NCBI GenBank assembly: GCA_010015655.1
Contig: ML976670.1
Location: 881,397-945,396, forward strand
Reading direction: 5' to 3'
DNA from: Bimuria novae-zelandiae CBS 107.79
Lineage: Eukaryota > Ascomycota > Dothideomycetes > Pleosporales > Didymosphaeriaceae
DNA: 64,000 nucleotides
The translations under genes were made by a program, and so were the position numbers. Within the stretch, counting starts at the first letter, position 1. Each line of letters starts with the position of its first letter. Of this stretch, positions 22,031 to 32,300 are shown in pieces. The notes below the pieces were generated by a model. The model was not told the origin of the DNA, made no database searches, and was given only the letters and a program-made list of their open reading frames with translations.

Positions 22031-22268
22031 GCAAATAAATCGCAGCTATCAAATTACTACCCTGCAAGAAAAATCTCGTGATAATATTGATCGTGGGTGG
22101 TGCTGTAGCCTTGTTTTCAATGGAGCGTTTTTGGTGTTGCCCGCGCATCACGCGCACGGACACGTTAGTGGGGCTGCTTGGGGTTTGGCGCGGGAGCTAT
22201 GAACCGTACGTACGTACCTACACTACCTGAGAACCACCAACACTCTACTCACCACGTCGTAAGTCGAA

Positions 22269-23018
22269 ATGGCAGACGTAGAGGTACAGAAAGCTCCGAT
22301 AGCGAATCATGCAGTTACGAGCCGAGATGATCTGATCGCGCGGCTTGATGAGCTGCTGGAACAATATCTTCACACGCTCGATGCCTACCAGAAAGCACAG
22401 CAGCAGCTAGCGAAACAGCTATCTTCCGTATGTTATCCTAACAATCAAAATGGTCGCGCACTAAATTGTTTGATACAGGGTTATATGTCTTTAGCTCAGG
22501 CAAATTTTACAAACACCACGCGCCTGCGCTATGGGCAAGACTACTATGACGCGAGAATGCGGGCAACGCGTAAGGTGTACGTATCCGTCCCGTGATCAAG
22601 CTACGTGAACGAAACCCTCATTGTTGACTCCATCAGCGTTATAACTGAGGAAAACGATAACTTGACATTCGGAATCGAAGCTCTAGCCTCAGAAGAGCCG
22701 AAGCACAATGCTGAGGAGCCTTCACCATCCGGAGATGAACCCTCCGAGGCCCAAACACATCCACAGCCAAAGAAAGAGCCTGCCTCGACCAACGCCTCAA
22801 ACGAGAAGACCGAGAGCTCAGAATCAGAGAAAAAAGCCCCAGTGAAAGATCCCATTACGTGGTTCGGCGTGCTCGTGCCGCCTGCTCTGCGTTCTGCTCA
22901 GACGGCATTTGTATCCGCTGTTGAGGGGCCCGTCGGTACCCTATCGAAGCTTTCGAAAGAGCTGAAGCGGCAAGAGATTGAGATTGGCAGAGTGAGGAAG
23001 CAGATCAAGAAGCTGTAG
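22269..23018 (+). CDS. VMA22: VMA22/CCDC115-like V-ATPase assembly factor, 212 aa
   Basis: Exons are 22269-22427, 22479-22576 and 22637-23018. The first intron (51 nt, GTATGT donor, CTAAC) is in frame and stop-free; the second (60 nt, GTACGT donor, CAG end) restores the frame between RATRKV and ITEEND. The protein starts with a coiled coil (DDLIARLDELLEQYLHTLDAYQ). It then has ANFTNTTRLRYGQDYYDARM, a pattern typical of fungal Vma22 homologues. A variable Glu/Pro/Ser linker follows, and the conserved C-terminal block DPITWFGVLVPPALRSAQ with a final helix ending VRKQIKKL. Family role: an ER-associated chaperone for assembly of the V-ATPase V0 sector. Its start lies 103 bp from the right TIR of the neighbouring transposon, and before that insertion it would have been divergent from SHY1. 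Confidence 0.8.
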
Positions 23019-23565
23019 TCTTCGCCACCGTGTGTCTCGCGTGGGACTGGAAGTTGGCCACAGTGCATTGATACATCCAGTTCCTGTATGGTGTATCCTG
23101 GGGTAACACGGTGTACTTTGTATTGGATGTTTTGTTGTTCCATCGCCTATCCTGGGCTGACACGCTACACTTTAGCTTAAAAGATCAAAACTGCCTGCCT
23201 ATGGACGTCCTCGTGGCCGACGGTTAGCGTTACGCGGAATTGGGCTATGTTCACATCACGGCAGCGTGCGAGGACGAACGAATCGAAAAATCAATCAAGC
23301 AATGACAACACATGCGAATAGCATTATCCATAAACATTCACAGGGCAGCGGAAAGAATATCGCACGGTTCTCTCGTCTGGCAATCTTTTTTGTCTCGTCT
23401 CCCCTGGCCCCACCTGTCCCACGTCCCCGACTCCTCGCGCCGATCACCAGTTCCCCCTTCCCGTCCTCCCCCCAATCTCTTCCCCCACTCCCTTATTTCG
23501 GCGGGCTATCCGCGGGCGGCGGCGTGCCTTCACAAAAACGTTAGCGCATCTCTCCCTTCTCCCTC
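23019..23565. other. intergenic region with paired dispersed motifs
   Basis: Contains two copies of the dispersed TATCCTGGGGTAACAC motif, at 23094-23109 and 23148-23163, 54 bp apart. The rest shows no gene. Confidence 0.45.
23094..23163 (+). repeat. two copies of the dispersed TATCCTRGGGTAACAC motif
   Basis: Copies at 23094-23109 (TATCCTGGGGTAACAC) and 23148-23163 (TATCCTGGGCTGACAC). The spacing resembles that of the tandem array at 57.2 kb (54 bp in both cases). Confidence 0.6.
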
Positions 23566-24408
23566 TCATAACCAATCCGGGGTCAACTCACCGAGCCTCG
23601 TCGTATAAAACGTCGTCGTCGCCCTCGTCGCCGTCAACGTCACCGTCGTCCGCGACGTCACCGGCACATCGCGCGTCACGTACGCCGTCTCCGTCGTGCG
23701 CGACGTCACGGGCACCGTGCGTGTCGTGTACACCGTGCTCGTGGTGCGCGATGTGACGGTGGTGCCGGCTTTCGTCGTGTATATGGTTGACGTCGTGCGT
23801 GTGACTGTTGAACGCGTGATGAGGGAGGTTGATGTTGTGCGGTTCGTTAGGGTGCGGGTGCGGGTGCGGGTGGATGCTGGGCGGAGTTAGCAGGGTCAGT
23901 GAGATGGGAGGAAGGGGGCGTACTCTCTGTTGTATAGGAGGTCCTGGTGGACGTGACGGTGCGGCTCCCGGTCGTAGTGCTTATGGAGGTGATTATGCGG
24001 GTAGGCTGGGCCAAGGTGCGCGTGGTCGAGACGGTGGTGCCAGGGAGTGATGTGGTGAAGCGCAATGTTACCTCCCTTGTTGAGGTTTCTCGCGACTAGG
24101 TGAAGTGGACGGGTCAGCGGTGTATGATGGGGGCCGAGTCGATAGGGTCTCAGACTTACTATTGCAGTGAAGGTCGTGGGGACCAATCTTATCGAGGTGG
24201 TACGTTCCTACGTCGGACTAGAATCAGCAAAGCTCGAAGGATAGGGTCGGAGGGCAAGACAGACCTTAACGCTCCGCACGGTGGTGATCAGTCTGGTCGT
24301 TGTTACTCGCAAAGCAAACACGTCGGCGGGCGAGGTTATCGTCACGGTGGCAACACCCTCAGTTGTCGTTTCGGTAGTTGTGACCGTAACCATAGCTTGA
24401 GCTCCGCC
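23566..24408 (-). CDS. Thr-rich repetitive protein, model incomplete at the N-terminus
   Basis: Supported exons on the minus strand are 24408-24265 (ATG at 24393), 24207-24160, 24095-23924 and 23876-23566, with introns of 57, 64 and 47 nt. The best intron has a GTAAGT donor, CTGAC branch and CTAG end. The joined frame reads almost entirely as short Thr/Ser/Arg/Val beta-like repeats, such as MVTVTTTETTTEGVATVTIT and VPVTSRTTETAYVTRDVPVT, ending TPDWL. An upstream exon ending at 24461, joined by a 52-nt intron, would add a Gly-rich piece (GGGGGGAGTPPADS), so the true start is probably further upstream and was not found. Such repeats are common in fungal secreted or wall-associated proteins, but no signal peptide could be seen. 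From the 24393 ATG the length is 219 aa. Confidence 0.5.
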
Positions 24409-24461
24409 CTGTGTATAATAAACAACAACTCAAATCAAACAATGTGCTGAGAGATTTCACG

Positions 24462-25143
24462 CCTCCACCAGCTGCAGGAATGCTATCTGCTGGCGGAGTT
24501 CCAGCACCGCCGCCGCCGCCGCCGGCTCCAGCACCACCGTCCTGTCTGCATTAGCTTGGCAGAGAATTAGTGAATAGCCTGTGTGCGTGTAGCTTTGGCA
24601 ACAAAAGGAAAACATAGGGAAACATTACGAGCAGACATGGTAGACTCAGTAATTGCTGCACAAGACCAATATATAAAAGAGCAAACGTCGGTGGTGGGAT
24701 GCATTCTCGATTATTATATATCAAAGACGGAATGTAGCACAGCAAAGCTGCCCAGGCCGTCTCTACATCCCTTTCCCGTCCCAATTGGGACAGTATTGCC
24801 AGGCACAATCCGGCCAGAACTACCGTTGGATTGAGTATGCAGCCAGTAACGATAGACGTATGAGTGATGAGTTTGGTCGTGCGCCGTCCAAATGCACCCA
24901 CACTGACGATTTTGGTGAAAGACTTCTCGAGATTTCCAACCTTCAGGTGTGACTGTGTGTGGAGATGCGGCCATAGGTTCGTGAAAGTTGAATATAGGTA
25001 TGTACAAATGTTGTAGTTTCCAGACTGTTCCAAGGATCGCTCCCGAGATCCTGCGAAACATCCGCTTCGCCTCTGCGAAGGATGGAGTCTCCTGACCAGA
25101 GCTGAACAGCTTTCGCGAGCGGAAGTAGCTGAAATCCTCATTC
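24462..25143. other. uncertain region between the Thr-rich gene and the 25144-25532 gene
   Basis: It should contain the missing 5-prime exon(s) of the Thr-rich gene, including GGC repeats at 24506-24527. A 196-aa minus frame (25141-24551) crosses it but has no recognisable domain and overlaps the terminal exon region of the next gene; I do not accept it. Confidence 0.35.
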
Positions 25144-25532
25144 TTAGGTTGTCACCGGGTCTACACTGTTTTCGTCCTGGGGGTTTCCAGATGGCTAAGC
25201 GGATATATTAAGTTAGTCTAGCGCACTTCCCCTGAAGTGTGACCACGACGTGCACTTACCTCCCGGTCTGGCAGCGTCCACCACCCATCGCGATACAGCG
25301 CATCCACCTCCGAATACCTTGAGTCTCTGCGCTGCTTCTCGGGATGAATATGTATCACGGCAGGCCCCTCGCCCACGCTTGCTTTCATGACTCTAACCAG
25401 CAATTTCTTGGTTTGCACAGCTGCGGTGCGTGCCGTCTTTGCGATCTTGGGTGCAATAGTGTCGCGGAGGATCTCTAGTGATCCACGACGCGGTTTCCTT
25501 CGTTTCGGGGTTGTCTTTGGCCATGCCATCAT
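25144..25532 (-). CDS. small basic hypothetical protein, two exons, 107 aa
   Basis: Exons are 25532-25260 and 25194-25144, joined across a 65-nt intron with a GTAAGT donor, GACTAAC branch and TTAG end. The splice replaces a read-through tail with PSGNPQDENSVDPVTT. The N-terminus is very basic (KTTPKRRKPRRGSLEIL), followed by an Ala/Lys/Arg helix (APKIAKTARTAAVQTKKLL) and the aromatic stretch YRDGWWTLPDRE. No domain is recognised. The basic start could be nuclear or mitochondrial targeting. Confidence 0.55.
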
Positions 25533-26089
25533 AATTGATTCAGTTTCGAAGCACAGTGAGATGAAACATGAATCACTTTAACACCAACTTGCTCAGACTG
25601 CTCTGAGTGCAGTTGTGATACTCACTAAGCGCACAGTAAAGACAAACACTGGACGCAAACGGAAGCAGATGATGGACCAAACGATGCAGGGAATCCGTTT
25701 GCAGCGTTACATTGCCAGCCATACGTAGTCCATCATTCTAGCGCCCGGGAACAAAGCTCCTCTGGCTTATCACTATTCAACCCGAGATCACAGGTTCGGG
25801 GTGCCGGAAACGTTTCTGACGGCCCCATCGATAGTAACAGAATCTGGAGTAATCCAATATGGGTGTGTCGCCGTTTAAGTGCGTTGCAAGCTTTGTACCG
25901 CTTGAGACCTGACAGTTCTATTACGTATCCTGGGGTAACACATGACGGTTAGAGTTCTTATATTGTCTATTTTGCACCTATACTTCGTAATACTTACATA
26001 AATACCCGCACCAATCATACCTTTTGGAAACCGGGCCTGCTGAGGGTGTGGCCAGCTTCAGCAATGCGGTCGTGGTCGGCGATTGTTTT
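25533..26089. other. intergenic region with one dispersed motif
   Basis: Contains the motif TATCCTGGGGTAACAC at 25926-25941. No gene is seen. Confidence 0.45.
25926..25941 (+). repeat. dispersed TATCCTRGGGTAACAC motif
   Basis: Exact TATCCTGGGGTAACAC copy, identical to the one at 23094. Confidence 0.6.
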
Positions 26090-27118
26090 GTGGCGTTTTA
26101 CCACATTGGCTTCGGCGGGTTTTTTGTCCAACGGCCAGAATGTGGTGGTGTAATTTTCACAGTCCTCCGGACGGAACGCCAGTCTCAACAATCTTTGCAT
26201 TAACGCCGCTGTCGACGTTATCATCCTCGGGTTTGTGCGTAGCTTTACAGACACCGGAGGCTACCCTACTATCGACTTCGCCCATCAGTCTGTAATGACA
26301 CAAGACCTGCTAACGCTTCTGCGGCCCCTGGTCTTGCGGTGTGCAAAGAGTTTGGACAGCGGGTAAAGCAGTGTCAACAACAAGGTAAGAATATTTTCGT
26401 GAGTATTAGCGACTCGGCTTCGAACACAACGTTTGCTGTGGGCAAGAAAGGCCGCAAGGAAGCTCAAGGCGCCGCGGGGATGATGTGGAATCTCTTTGGT
26501 GAAGGCAAAGGATCACTATTGCTGCGGCCGTTTGGTCCCAACGTAGTTGTCGATGGGTTCAATCTAGGTAATGGACTCAACCTCTCCTAAGTTCGCAGGC
26601 CAGCTCACCATGACAGATCATGAACAAGGGTCGTTTGACAACCACGATGTGTTCATCTCGAGACTTCGTTCATACCGCAACACTGCGTCAAAGCCAATTT
26701 TCATCTCCGCGGCGCCTGTCTGCACATTGACGAATCGGATAACCCCAGAAGCTGTCATAGTTCTCGTAGATTTCATATTCATTCGCTTCTACAACTCTGC
26801 CGCGTGTGCTCTCGGTACGCCAAGCTTTCCACCCTCGCTCGAATACTGGTATCAAACAGTGGTACCTTCACCGTATGCACCATTCCCAAAGTATTCCTTA
26901 GAGGCCTAAGTTTCGATAATGGCAACACTAGTTTCGTTACCGCGGAGGATTTTAGTGACGCTGTTCTGGCCGCGAGACAACCAAACATCACGTGCTGGTG
27001 GAATGTAAAGAAATTTGGAGGAGTCGCACTTTGGGATGGTCCCAGAGGGCTGGCTAATGAGGTAGCTGAAGTTGACTTCCTGGCCTATGCGAAGGAGATC
27101 CTGAGTCGTGATACGTAA
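26090..27118 (+). pseudogene. GH18 class III-type chitinase pseudogene
   Basis: The translation follows a GH18 chitinase through three frames. SNGQNVVV is followed by an in-frame TAA at 26151, where the family usually continues YWGQ. Then come SSGRNASLNNLC, VDVIILGFVRSFTDTGGYPT and IDFAHQ. A one-base loss near 26289 shifts the frame to NDTRPANASAAPGLAVCKEF and FVSISDSASNTTFAVGKKG. A 49-nt intron (26568-26616) rejoins DGFNL to DHE, so the catalytic DxE end of the GH18 motif survives (Glu at 26622-26624). VDFIFIRFYNSAACALGTP is followed by a second frameshift near 26850 and then KFGGVALWDGPRG to the stop. The changes are indels rather than RIP transitions. It could be a very recent loss, or a sequencing error if both shifts were wrong, but the lost YWGQ segment argues for decay. 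Confidence 0.85.
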
Positions 27119-27598
27119 TCGACCGAATTGACGGCACGCTGCTTGCGTAATTGCGTACTTGCAATGTTGCATTGCATTCCTTTGTCGGAGGACCAGAATG
27201 GGCACATTTTTGTGACACAATTGTTCCAAGGTCGCCTCGCATTCCTGTCGAATGGTGTAGCCACGTGACTTACGTCAGAGGTGGGTGTGTGCAGAAGGTT
27301 CCATCGAGGTGCACAGACCACTGGCTTCAAGATAAAGCTCTCGCCCGCTCCTTTCTTCCTCGATAGACTCCCCACTCCACACACTCTTTTCTGCAGATAG
27401 CAATATAGCTTGTTGATTGTCCTGCCCGCCCACAAATGGCGTTAGTCAGGCTCTATTCTTAGGCTAGGCGCGATGCACAGCTCTCGCCTTTTTGGGTCAT
27501 CAGAATCTGAGCGACGGTAACCTAGGGACAGAAACGTCGTAACACCATTCCTTCAAGCCATACCTGCCACTGGCGCATCAGAAAACTTATTTTGATAG
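27119..27598. other. intergenic region between the chitinase and chitin-synthase-type pseudogenes
   Basis: No gene or repeat is recognised; short frames occur on both strands without support. Confidence 0.4.
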
Positions 27599-28632
27599 AT
27601 GGCTCCTTTGAAGTGGTTGACAACCGTAATGAAAGCGCAGGAAGATGGGCAAGAGGCTGAGAGCAGTATATCGGAGAAATACGTGCACGGGAACAGTCCA
27701 ATCGATGAACAATTCCAGAACGAATGCGGGCTGGAGAGCGACGACACGATAGCGAAACCACCCTCAAGTGGCGATGGGACGGAAAAGGAACCACTCAGTG
27801 ATGGCAATACCACGCAGCATGAACCGGTCGACCATGACAGGGTCCAGCAGGAGCATATCGACAACAATATTACGGAGAAGGCACCTGTCAATGCGGAGGA
27901 TACTGTCGAGGGTTGCAGATACCCGGAGATTCCCGAACATCACGATCCAGCTCGCATCCTCAACCGCAGCGACCTCCAAAGACAACGCATCATATTCTGG
28001 AGCATAATTGCTATCCTCAACATCGGCATGACAATTTTAACGGTTTTCGCATAGTGGAAAGCCCGCATTCGGTTTCATCGTCGTCATCAAGAGCAAGGAT
28101 TTCCTCTCTTGCATACTTTCAGCAGTCGGGCTGTTGACAAGATACATCTACCATCTTTTCAAGCCTTTAAAACCAGTGCCCCGACAGTGGATCCTAACCC
28201 TAATACTCGCGTATTCGGAAAGCGAGGAGCAGATTGTCAAGACTACTTACTCGCTCCGCGATAACGATGTCGGACAACATCGTCAGGTCATGGTCGTGTT
28301 GCTAGATGGAAAGCCGCGCGACGTGCGTAACCATATGACGCGGATTATTCGCGATATTCAACGACCGTACATCACAATCAGGCACAAAAGGGGCACTTTG
28401 AAGATCACGGCGGGGTTTGCACAAGATGTGCCTGTCATCGTAATTGAGAAAGTGAAGAACTGCGGTAAGCCTGCCCATAGAACATGATTGCTGTGGATTA
28501 TGCTGATCATAACACCAGGCAAGAAAGACTGACTTGTACTGTGCCATGATCTGGACCAAGATCCTTCCCGTATGAACCGAAGGGCAGGATTTCATCAAGT
28601 TCGAAATGGTCTTCTGCACGGACGCCGACTCG
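27599..28632 (+). pseudogene. chitin-synthase-type GT2 pseudogene, 5-prime half
   Basis: Begins with an intact 151-codon frame: a polar, acidic N-terminus followed by a membrane segment IIFWSIIAILNIGMTIL. TAG at 28052 and a nearby frameshift break it. The reading resumes as FIVVIKSKDFLSCILSAVG and YHLFKPLKPVPRQWILTLI. The GT2 domain is visible as SLRDNDVGQHRQVMVVLLDG, KPRDVRNHM and VIVIEKVKNCGK. An intron (28466-28518) is followed by a TGA at 28530-28532, then VFCTDADS, the donor-binding D-A-D motif. The coding sequence is cut by a hAT element whose 8-bp target copy, CCGACTCG (28625-28632), lies in the DADS codons. It continues in frame at 38140. Intact homologues are multi-pass plasma-membrane polysaccharide synthases. 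The class was not assigned. Confidence 0.85.
28625..28632. repeat. target site duplication CCGACTCG (left)
   Basis: Eight bases before the left TIR, identical to 38132-38139. An eight-base duplication is the hAT hallmark. Confidence 0.93.
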
Positions 28633-28782
28633 CATACATGGGCAAGTTGCCGGTAAGTTGCCCGGTATTCTGTATAACCGGTTGCCAAGCCCTTATCTCG
28701 TTAACCTGTTAAGAGAATCCTTATCTAGTATAATAGGTTATACTAATTATAGGCTTAGCATGCCAAGCAAAGAACTAAGAGG

Positions 28783-28792
28783 TATATAAAAG
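28783..28792 (+). promoter_or_regulatory. TATA-like box in the hAT 5-prime region
   Basis: TATATAAAAG about 150 bp inside the left TIR, upstream of the interrupted transposase. A likely promoter element by position only. Confidence 0.4.
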
Positions 28793-28837
28793 GATTTTTA
28801 TATTATTACCTACATATATACTACTATGACGCACACA

Positions 28838-28842
28838 CAATC
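28838..28842. repeat. target site duplication CAATC (left) of the first copia element
   Basis: Identical CAATC follows the right LTR at 35034-35038. Confidence 0.9.
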
Positions 28843-29095
28843 TGTCGGTTCACAGGTAGCAAGGAATAAACAAGTAACTCTCTGTCTTTGGTATCTGGTG
28901 TCTGTCTTGTCTTGTGTGTGTGCTATGATAGTTCTATATACCTTCCTTCCAGTTCTTATAGATGTGATAGAGTACCAGGTGGTGTAGAGGCGAAGGGGTT
29001 TCGGTACAGTATCAGGTTAACTAGAAGTGAGGGGGTACAGGGGTATGATAGGGATACACAGTTCCCTTAGTGCGGAAGGCGAGGCTGTGCAGACA
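28843..29095 (-). repeat. LTR of the first copia element, left copy, 253 bp
   Basis: Starts TGTCGGTTCACAG and ends GCTGTGCAGACA; the same length and ends as 34781-35033. It is the 3-prime LTR in element orientation. Confidence 0.93.
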
Positions 29096-29387
29096 CTAGC
29101 AGCTTTTCTTTTATAGTAAAAACAAGTGTGGATTAGGTGTACACTCGCTGGAGAGGCTGTTTGCGAAAGTTGGAAGGTAATAACTATAGTAGTTGTTATA
29201 ATTATTGTTATTAGAGCTAGTTTGCAGGGTCCTTACGTATTACCTATTTATTAACTTGTACGCGCAGCGAGTTTGTACTAATAAGAGTTTCTAGGGCTTT
29301 ATTTAACGATGTTTTTATTATAGCGTTGGCAGGGTTATCTTAGCTATTTACCTATTAAACCTTAAACAACTCCCTTCTCTCATATAA

Positions 29388-32300
29388 TTAACGTAAGGCT
29401 ATAATATTAATTATTAGTCGTTTTTCCTTAGTCGTTCCTAGCTTGACAATACACTCATACAGTGAGTATGAGTCCGTACAAACTACTAGGGGGAGAGATA
29501 GCAGACTAAGCTGCTTTGTAACCATGGCAAGCGTCAAGGTGATAGAGTATGCGAGGTCAACGCCTCCTACCATTGCGTAGATTTCTAATGCAAGTACGCT
29601 CTTGGTCACGCGTTTGCCCTTTGCAGAGCTCTAGTAAATAAAATTACCGTAAATAGTAAACTCTGCGTTAGCAACATCTTCTATAGCTACTATAATTGTG
29701 TAGCTAATCTAGCTACTTAAATCTTTGTTATTTGCGAAGGAGCTATTAACAAAGATAAAAACTTTAGCCTAAGCTAGGTTAAGTGCCTTATAGGTAAGGC
29801 CACGATTAAGATTATTTAGTTGCCACTATAGGCGTTTATTTAACGCGTTAACATCGTTAGCAGTAGGCTCCTAAGTTTATATAGTAATAGAGAGGTTAAA
29901 AGTTACCTCTAGTTAGTAGATGCTCGCGATGTAGGCGCCGTAAGCCCTCTACTTAACGTACTATTATTAATAGTTAGCTAAGCTTACGTTAACAAGATAA
30001 ATCTTCTTGCCCTAATCCTTTTATTATAGTAAGAGCTTGCTAGTGTAATTAATCGATAGGACGTAGCTATTAAAAATTAATAAAGTAGTAGGTATTAGCT
30101 TCTCCTTTAGCTTAGCTATAAATATTAACTCCTTCTCCTCTAGGTTAGAGAAACGTTTATCCGCAAGGATAAGTGTGTCGTTAGTCTGCATGCCTACTAT
30201 GCCAAAGGCGTCCTAAGTAGTGGTTACAAGCAGGTATAGATTATACGTTAAGGTCTCTATGTAAAGCTTTTCCTTATAATAAGCGCTGTATATTGCCCAC
30301 TAATAGGTACTGGCTTTAGCTAGGCCGTATAGAGGCTTCTTAACTATTATAACTGTGCTAGGTGGATACTTGTATTCAATTTCCTTAGGTAAGTAGGTAA
30401 TAACTACTTAGTTAAGCTTTATGCGTAACTGTACGTATGCTTAGGTAATATCTTATAGCTAGAGCGAGATTTCTTTATTTATTAACGGAACTCTATTACG
30501 CATAAGTAAAGGAGTAATAGCTAGTATAATTTGTTAGCTAGCTCGCTAGATAGTTAGCGATTAGGTAAGAATTATTACTTTGCTATCGTCTTAATAGCCT
30601 TGCACTACAAGACGTAATTTCTTATATAGGGTAGCAGTAGTCTTGCCTTTAATTTCGCGTACTAGTCGCAATTTAAAAATCCGTCCTTAGTGCTTACCAG
30701 GATCGTATTATTTAAAGTGGAAGACTCCATTAGTAATAAGGCTATTAATTTCCTTATTATCTAATAGCTTAAATAGTTAACTAGGTGTAGTTATCCTTTA
30801 CTCTTAGCGTAGCTATATAGCAAGTAGCTAATTAGTATTCTCTTTGTGCGTTATAAAGACCTCTATTATGTGAGCTTTGTTAGGCGCTGCGTGGACAGTG
30901 TACGCTATAGGAGCTACACGAGCTATCTTATAAGGGTTCGCGCGGGCTATAGTGGCTTTAGGCTTATTTTTACTACTTTTAGGTTAGCTACGTTTTTATT
31001 AAGGGAGTTTAAAAGCTTATTCTTAATACTAGTTAGTCTTACTAGTTTTGCTATCTTTATCCTAATTATCGTCTCTATTATTTAGCATATTTATCGGGTA
31101 GCTATTATCCTTATTATTAATCGCTAGTAGCGTGGCTGGTTTGTTATTTGTCGGGGAGGTATCCGTGTAGTACGGCTTAACAACTATTAAGCGGAAATTT
31201 GTAGGGCCATGCGGTAGCTATATTATACAGGTCTTATTTATTATAGTAATAAGCTTATAGGGGCCTATCTATCCATCCTTCTCGCGCCAAACGCGCATAT
31301 TAAAGTTAATAAGTAGTATAGTTATTTTAAGCGTCGTAGGTCTATTACGCGTTACTAGCGCATCGTTAATTTAACGCGTCTTATATACCTATTGTACCTC
31401 TCTTATAGCCTTTTTAATAGCAGTAGCGCGTTAAGTAATTAATAGCAACGGGGGAGAGTCTTCTATTATTCGTAGGTAGGCGCCAAAGACAAGGAGCGTA
31501 GGCACTAGGCTATTAGGACCTGCTATATCGTTAATAGCTTTAATAGCTATTTGCAAGATAAGCTACCTGTTTATTATTATAGGTAAATTAGCTTAGATAG
31601 TCTTAAAAGCACGTTATAATAGAGTATAGTACCGCTCTATCTTGCCTACGCTGTTATAACTTCTATAGGTACTTCTTTAACATTAATTAATAGTGACTTA
31701 GCAAGTTACTTAAATTTAGTAGAAATAAAGTTCCTGCTAGCGTCATAAACAAGATACTTAGGTAGTCTAAGGTAGGTATTAATCTAATAATATTATAAAG
31801 CGTCCTAAGTGCTTGCGGCTAATGCATCTTTAAGGAAGCAAGTAGCTTAAAAGGCGATTACGTCGTTAACTATATATAGAATAGGTTTTCTATTTAGGTA
31901 CATAATGTTAATAATTACTTCGTAGTTAAAATTTAGGTTTAGTTCCTTAAGCTTAAATCTAAAGCGTCTAGGTGCTTTCTAATTTAGTTAGCACTATTAG
32001 TAGTACTTAACGAGCTTATTAATAAGCTCCTTATAGACGTTATTATAGCCAGCGCGAATAAGCAAGTCGTAGAGCTAATAAGCTAATAGGTAGCTAAATT
32101 ATTAGTAGAGCTAGCGTAGCTTAGTCTCTATAAGGTGGCAGCTAGTGGCTGCGGTGCGTTTAGGTTAATTCACAAGAAGCTATAGATGGCCCTATTTACG
32201 CATAACTAGGTGTAGCTAGTTGCCCTAGACTAGTACGTTGCGCAGGTTGTCATATCTAACGCCTAGTCTATTTATGTTGGCTAGACAAAGTAAGAATAGC

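Larger units (their letters stand above)
12889..22165 (+). mobile_element. pogo/Fot1-like DNA transposon carrying a nested Gypsy element
   Basis: The element is bounded by TA target-site copies (12887-12888 and 22166-22167). Terminal inverted repeats begin ACGTGTCCGTGCGCG: left 12889-12942, right 22129-22165. After subtracting the inserted retrotransposon and one copy of its duplication it is about 2,085 bp, the same size class as the five elements at 44-55 kb. The left TIR has an internal 17-bp duplication (GCGTGATGCGCGG at 12901 and 12918). The terminal few hundred bases keep normal composition while the interior is RIP-degraded. The coding strand is plus. Confidence 0.9.

Noticed and set aside
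21749..22081. 110-aa open frame near the right pogo TIR
   Set aside because: A shifted-frame reading of the basic transposase tail.
24551..25141. 196-aa minus-strand open frame
   Set aside because: No domain or codon bias, and its first part overlaps the last exon of a better supported spliced gene (25144-25532).
26151..27118. intact chitinase with unusual introns
   Set aside because: The frame changes near 26289 and 26850 are single-base shifts with no room for an intron, and TAA replaces the start of the conserved YWGQ segment.
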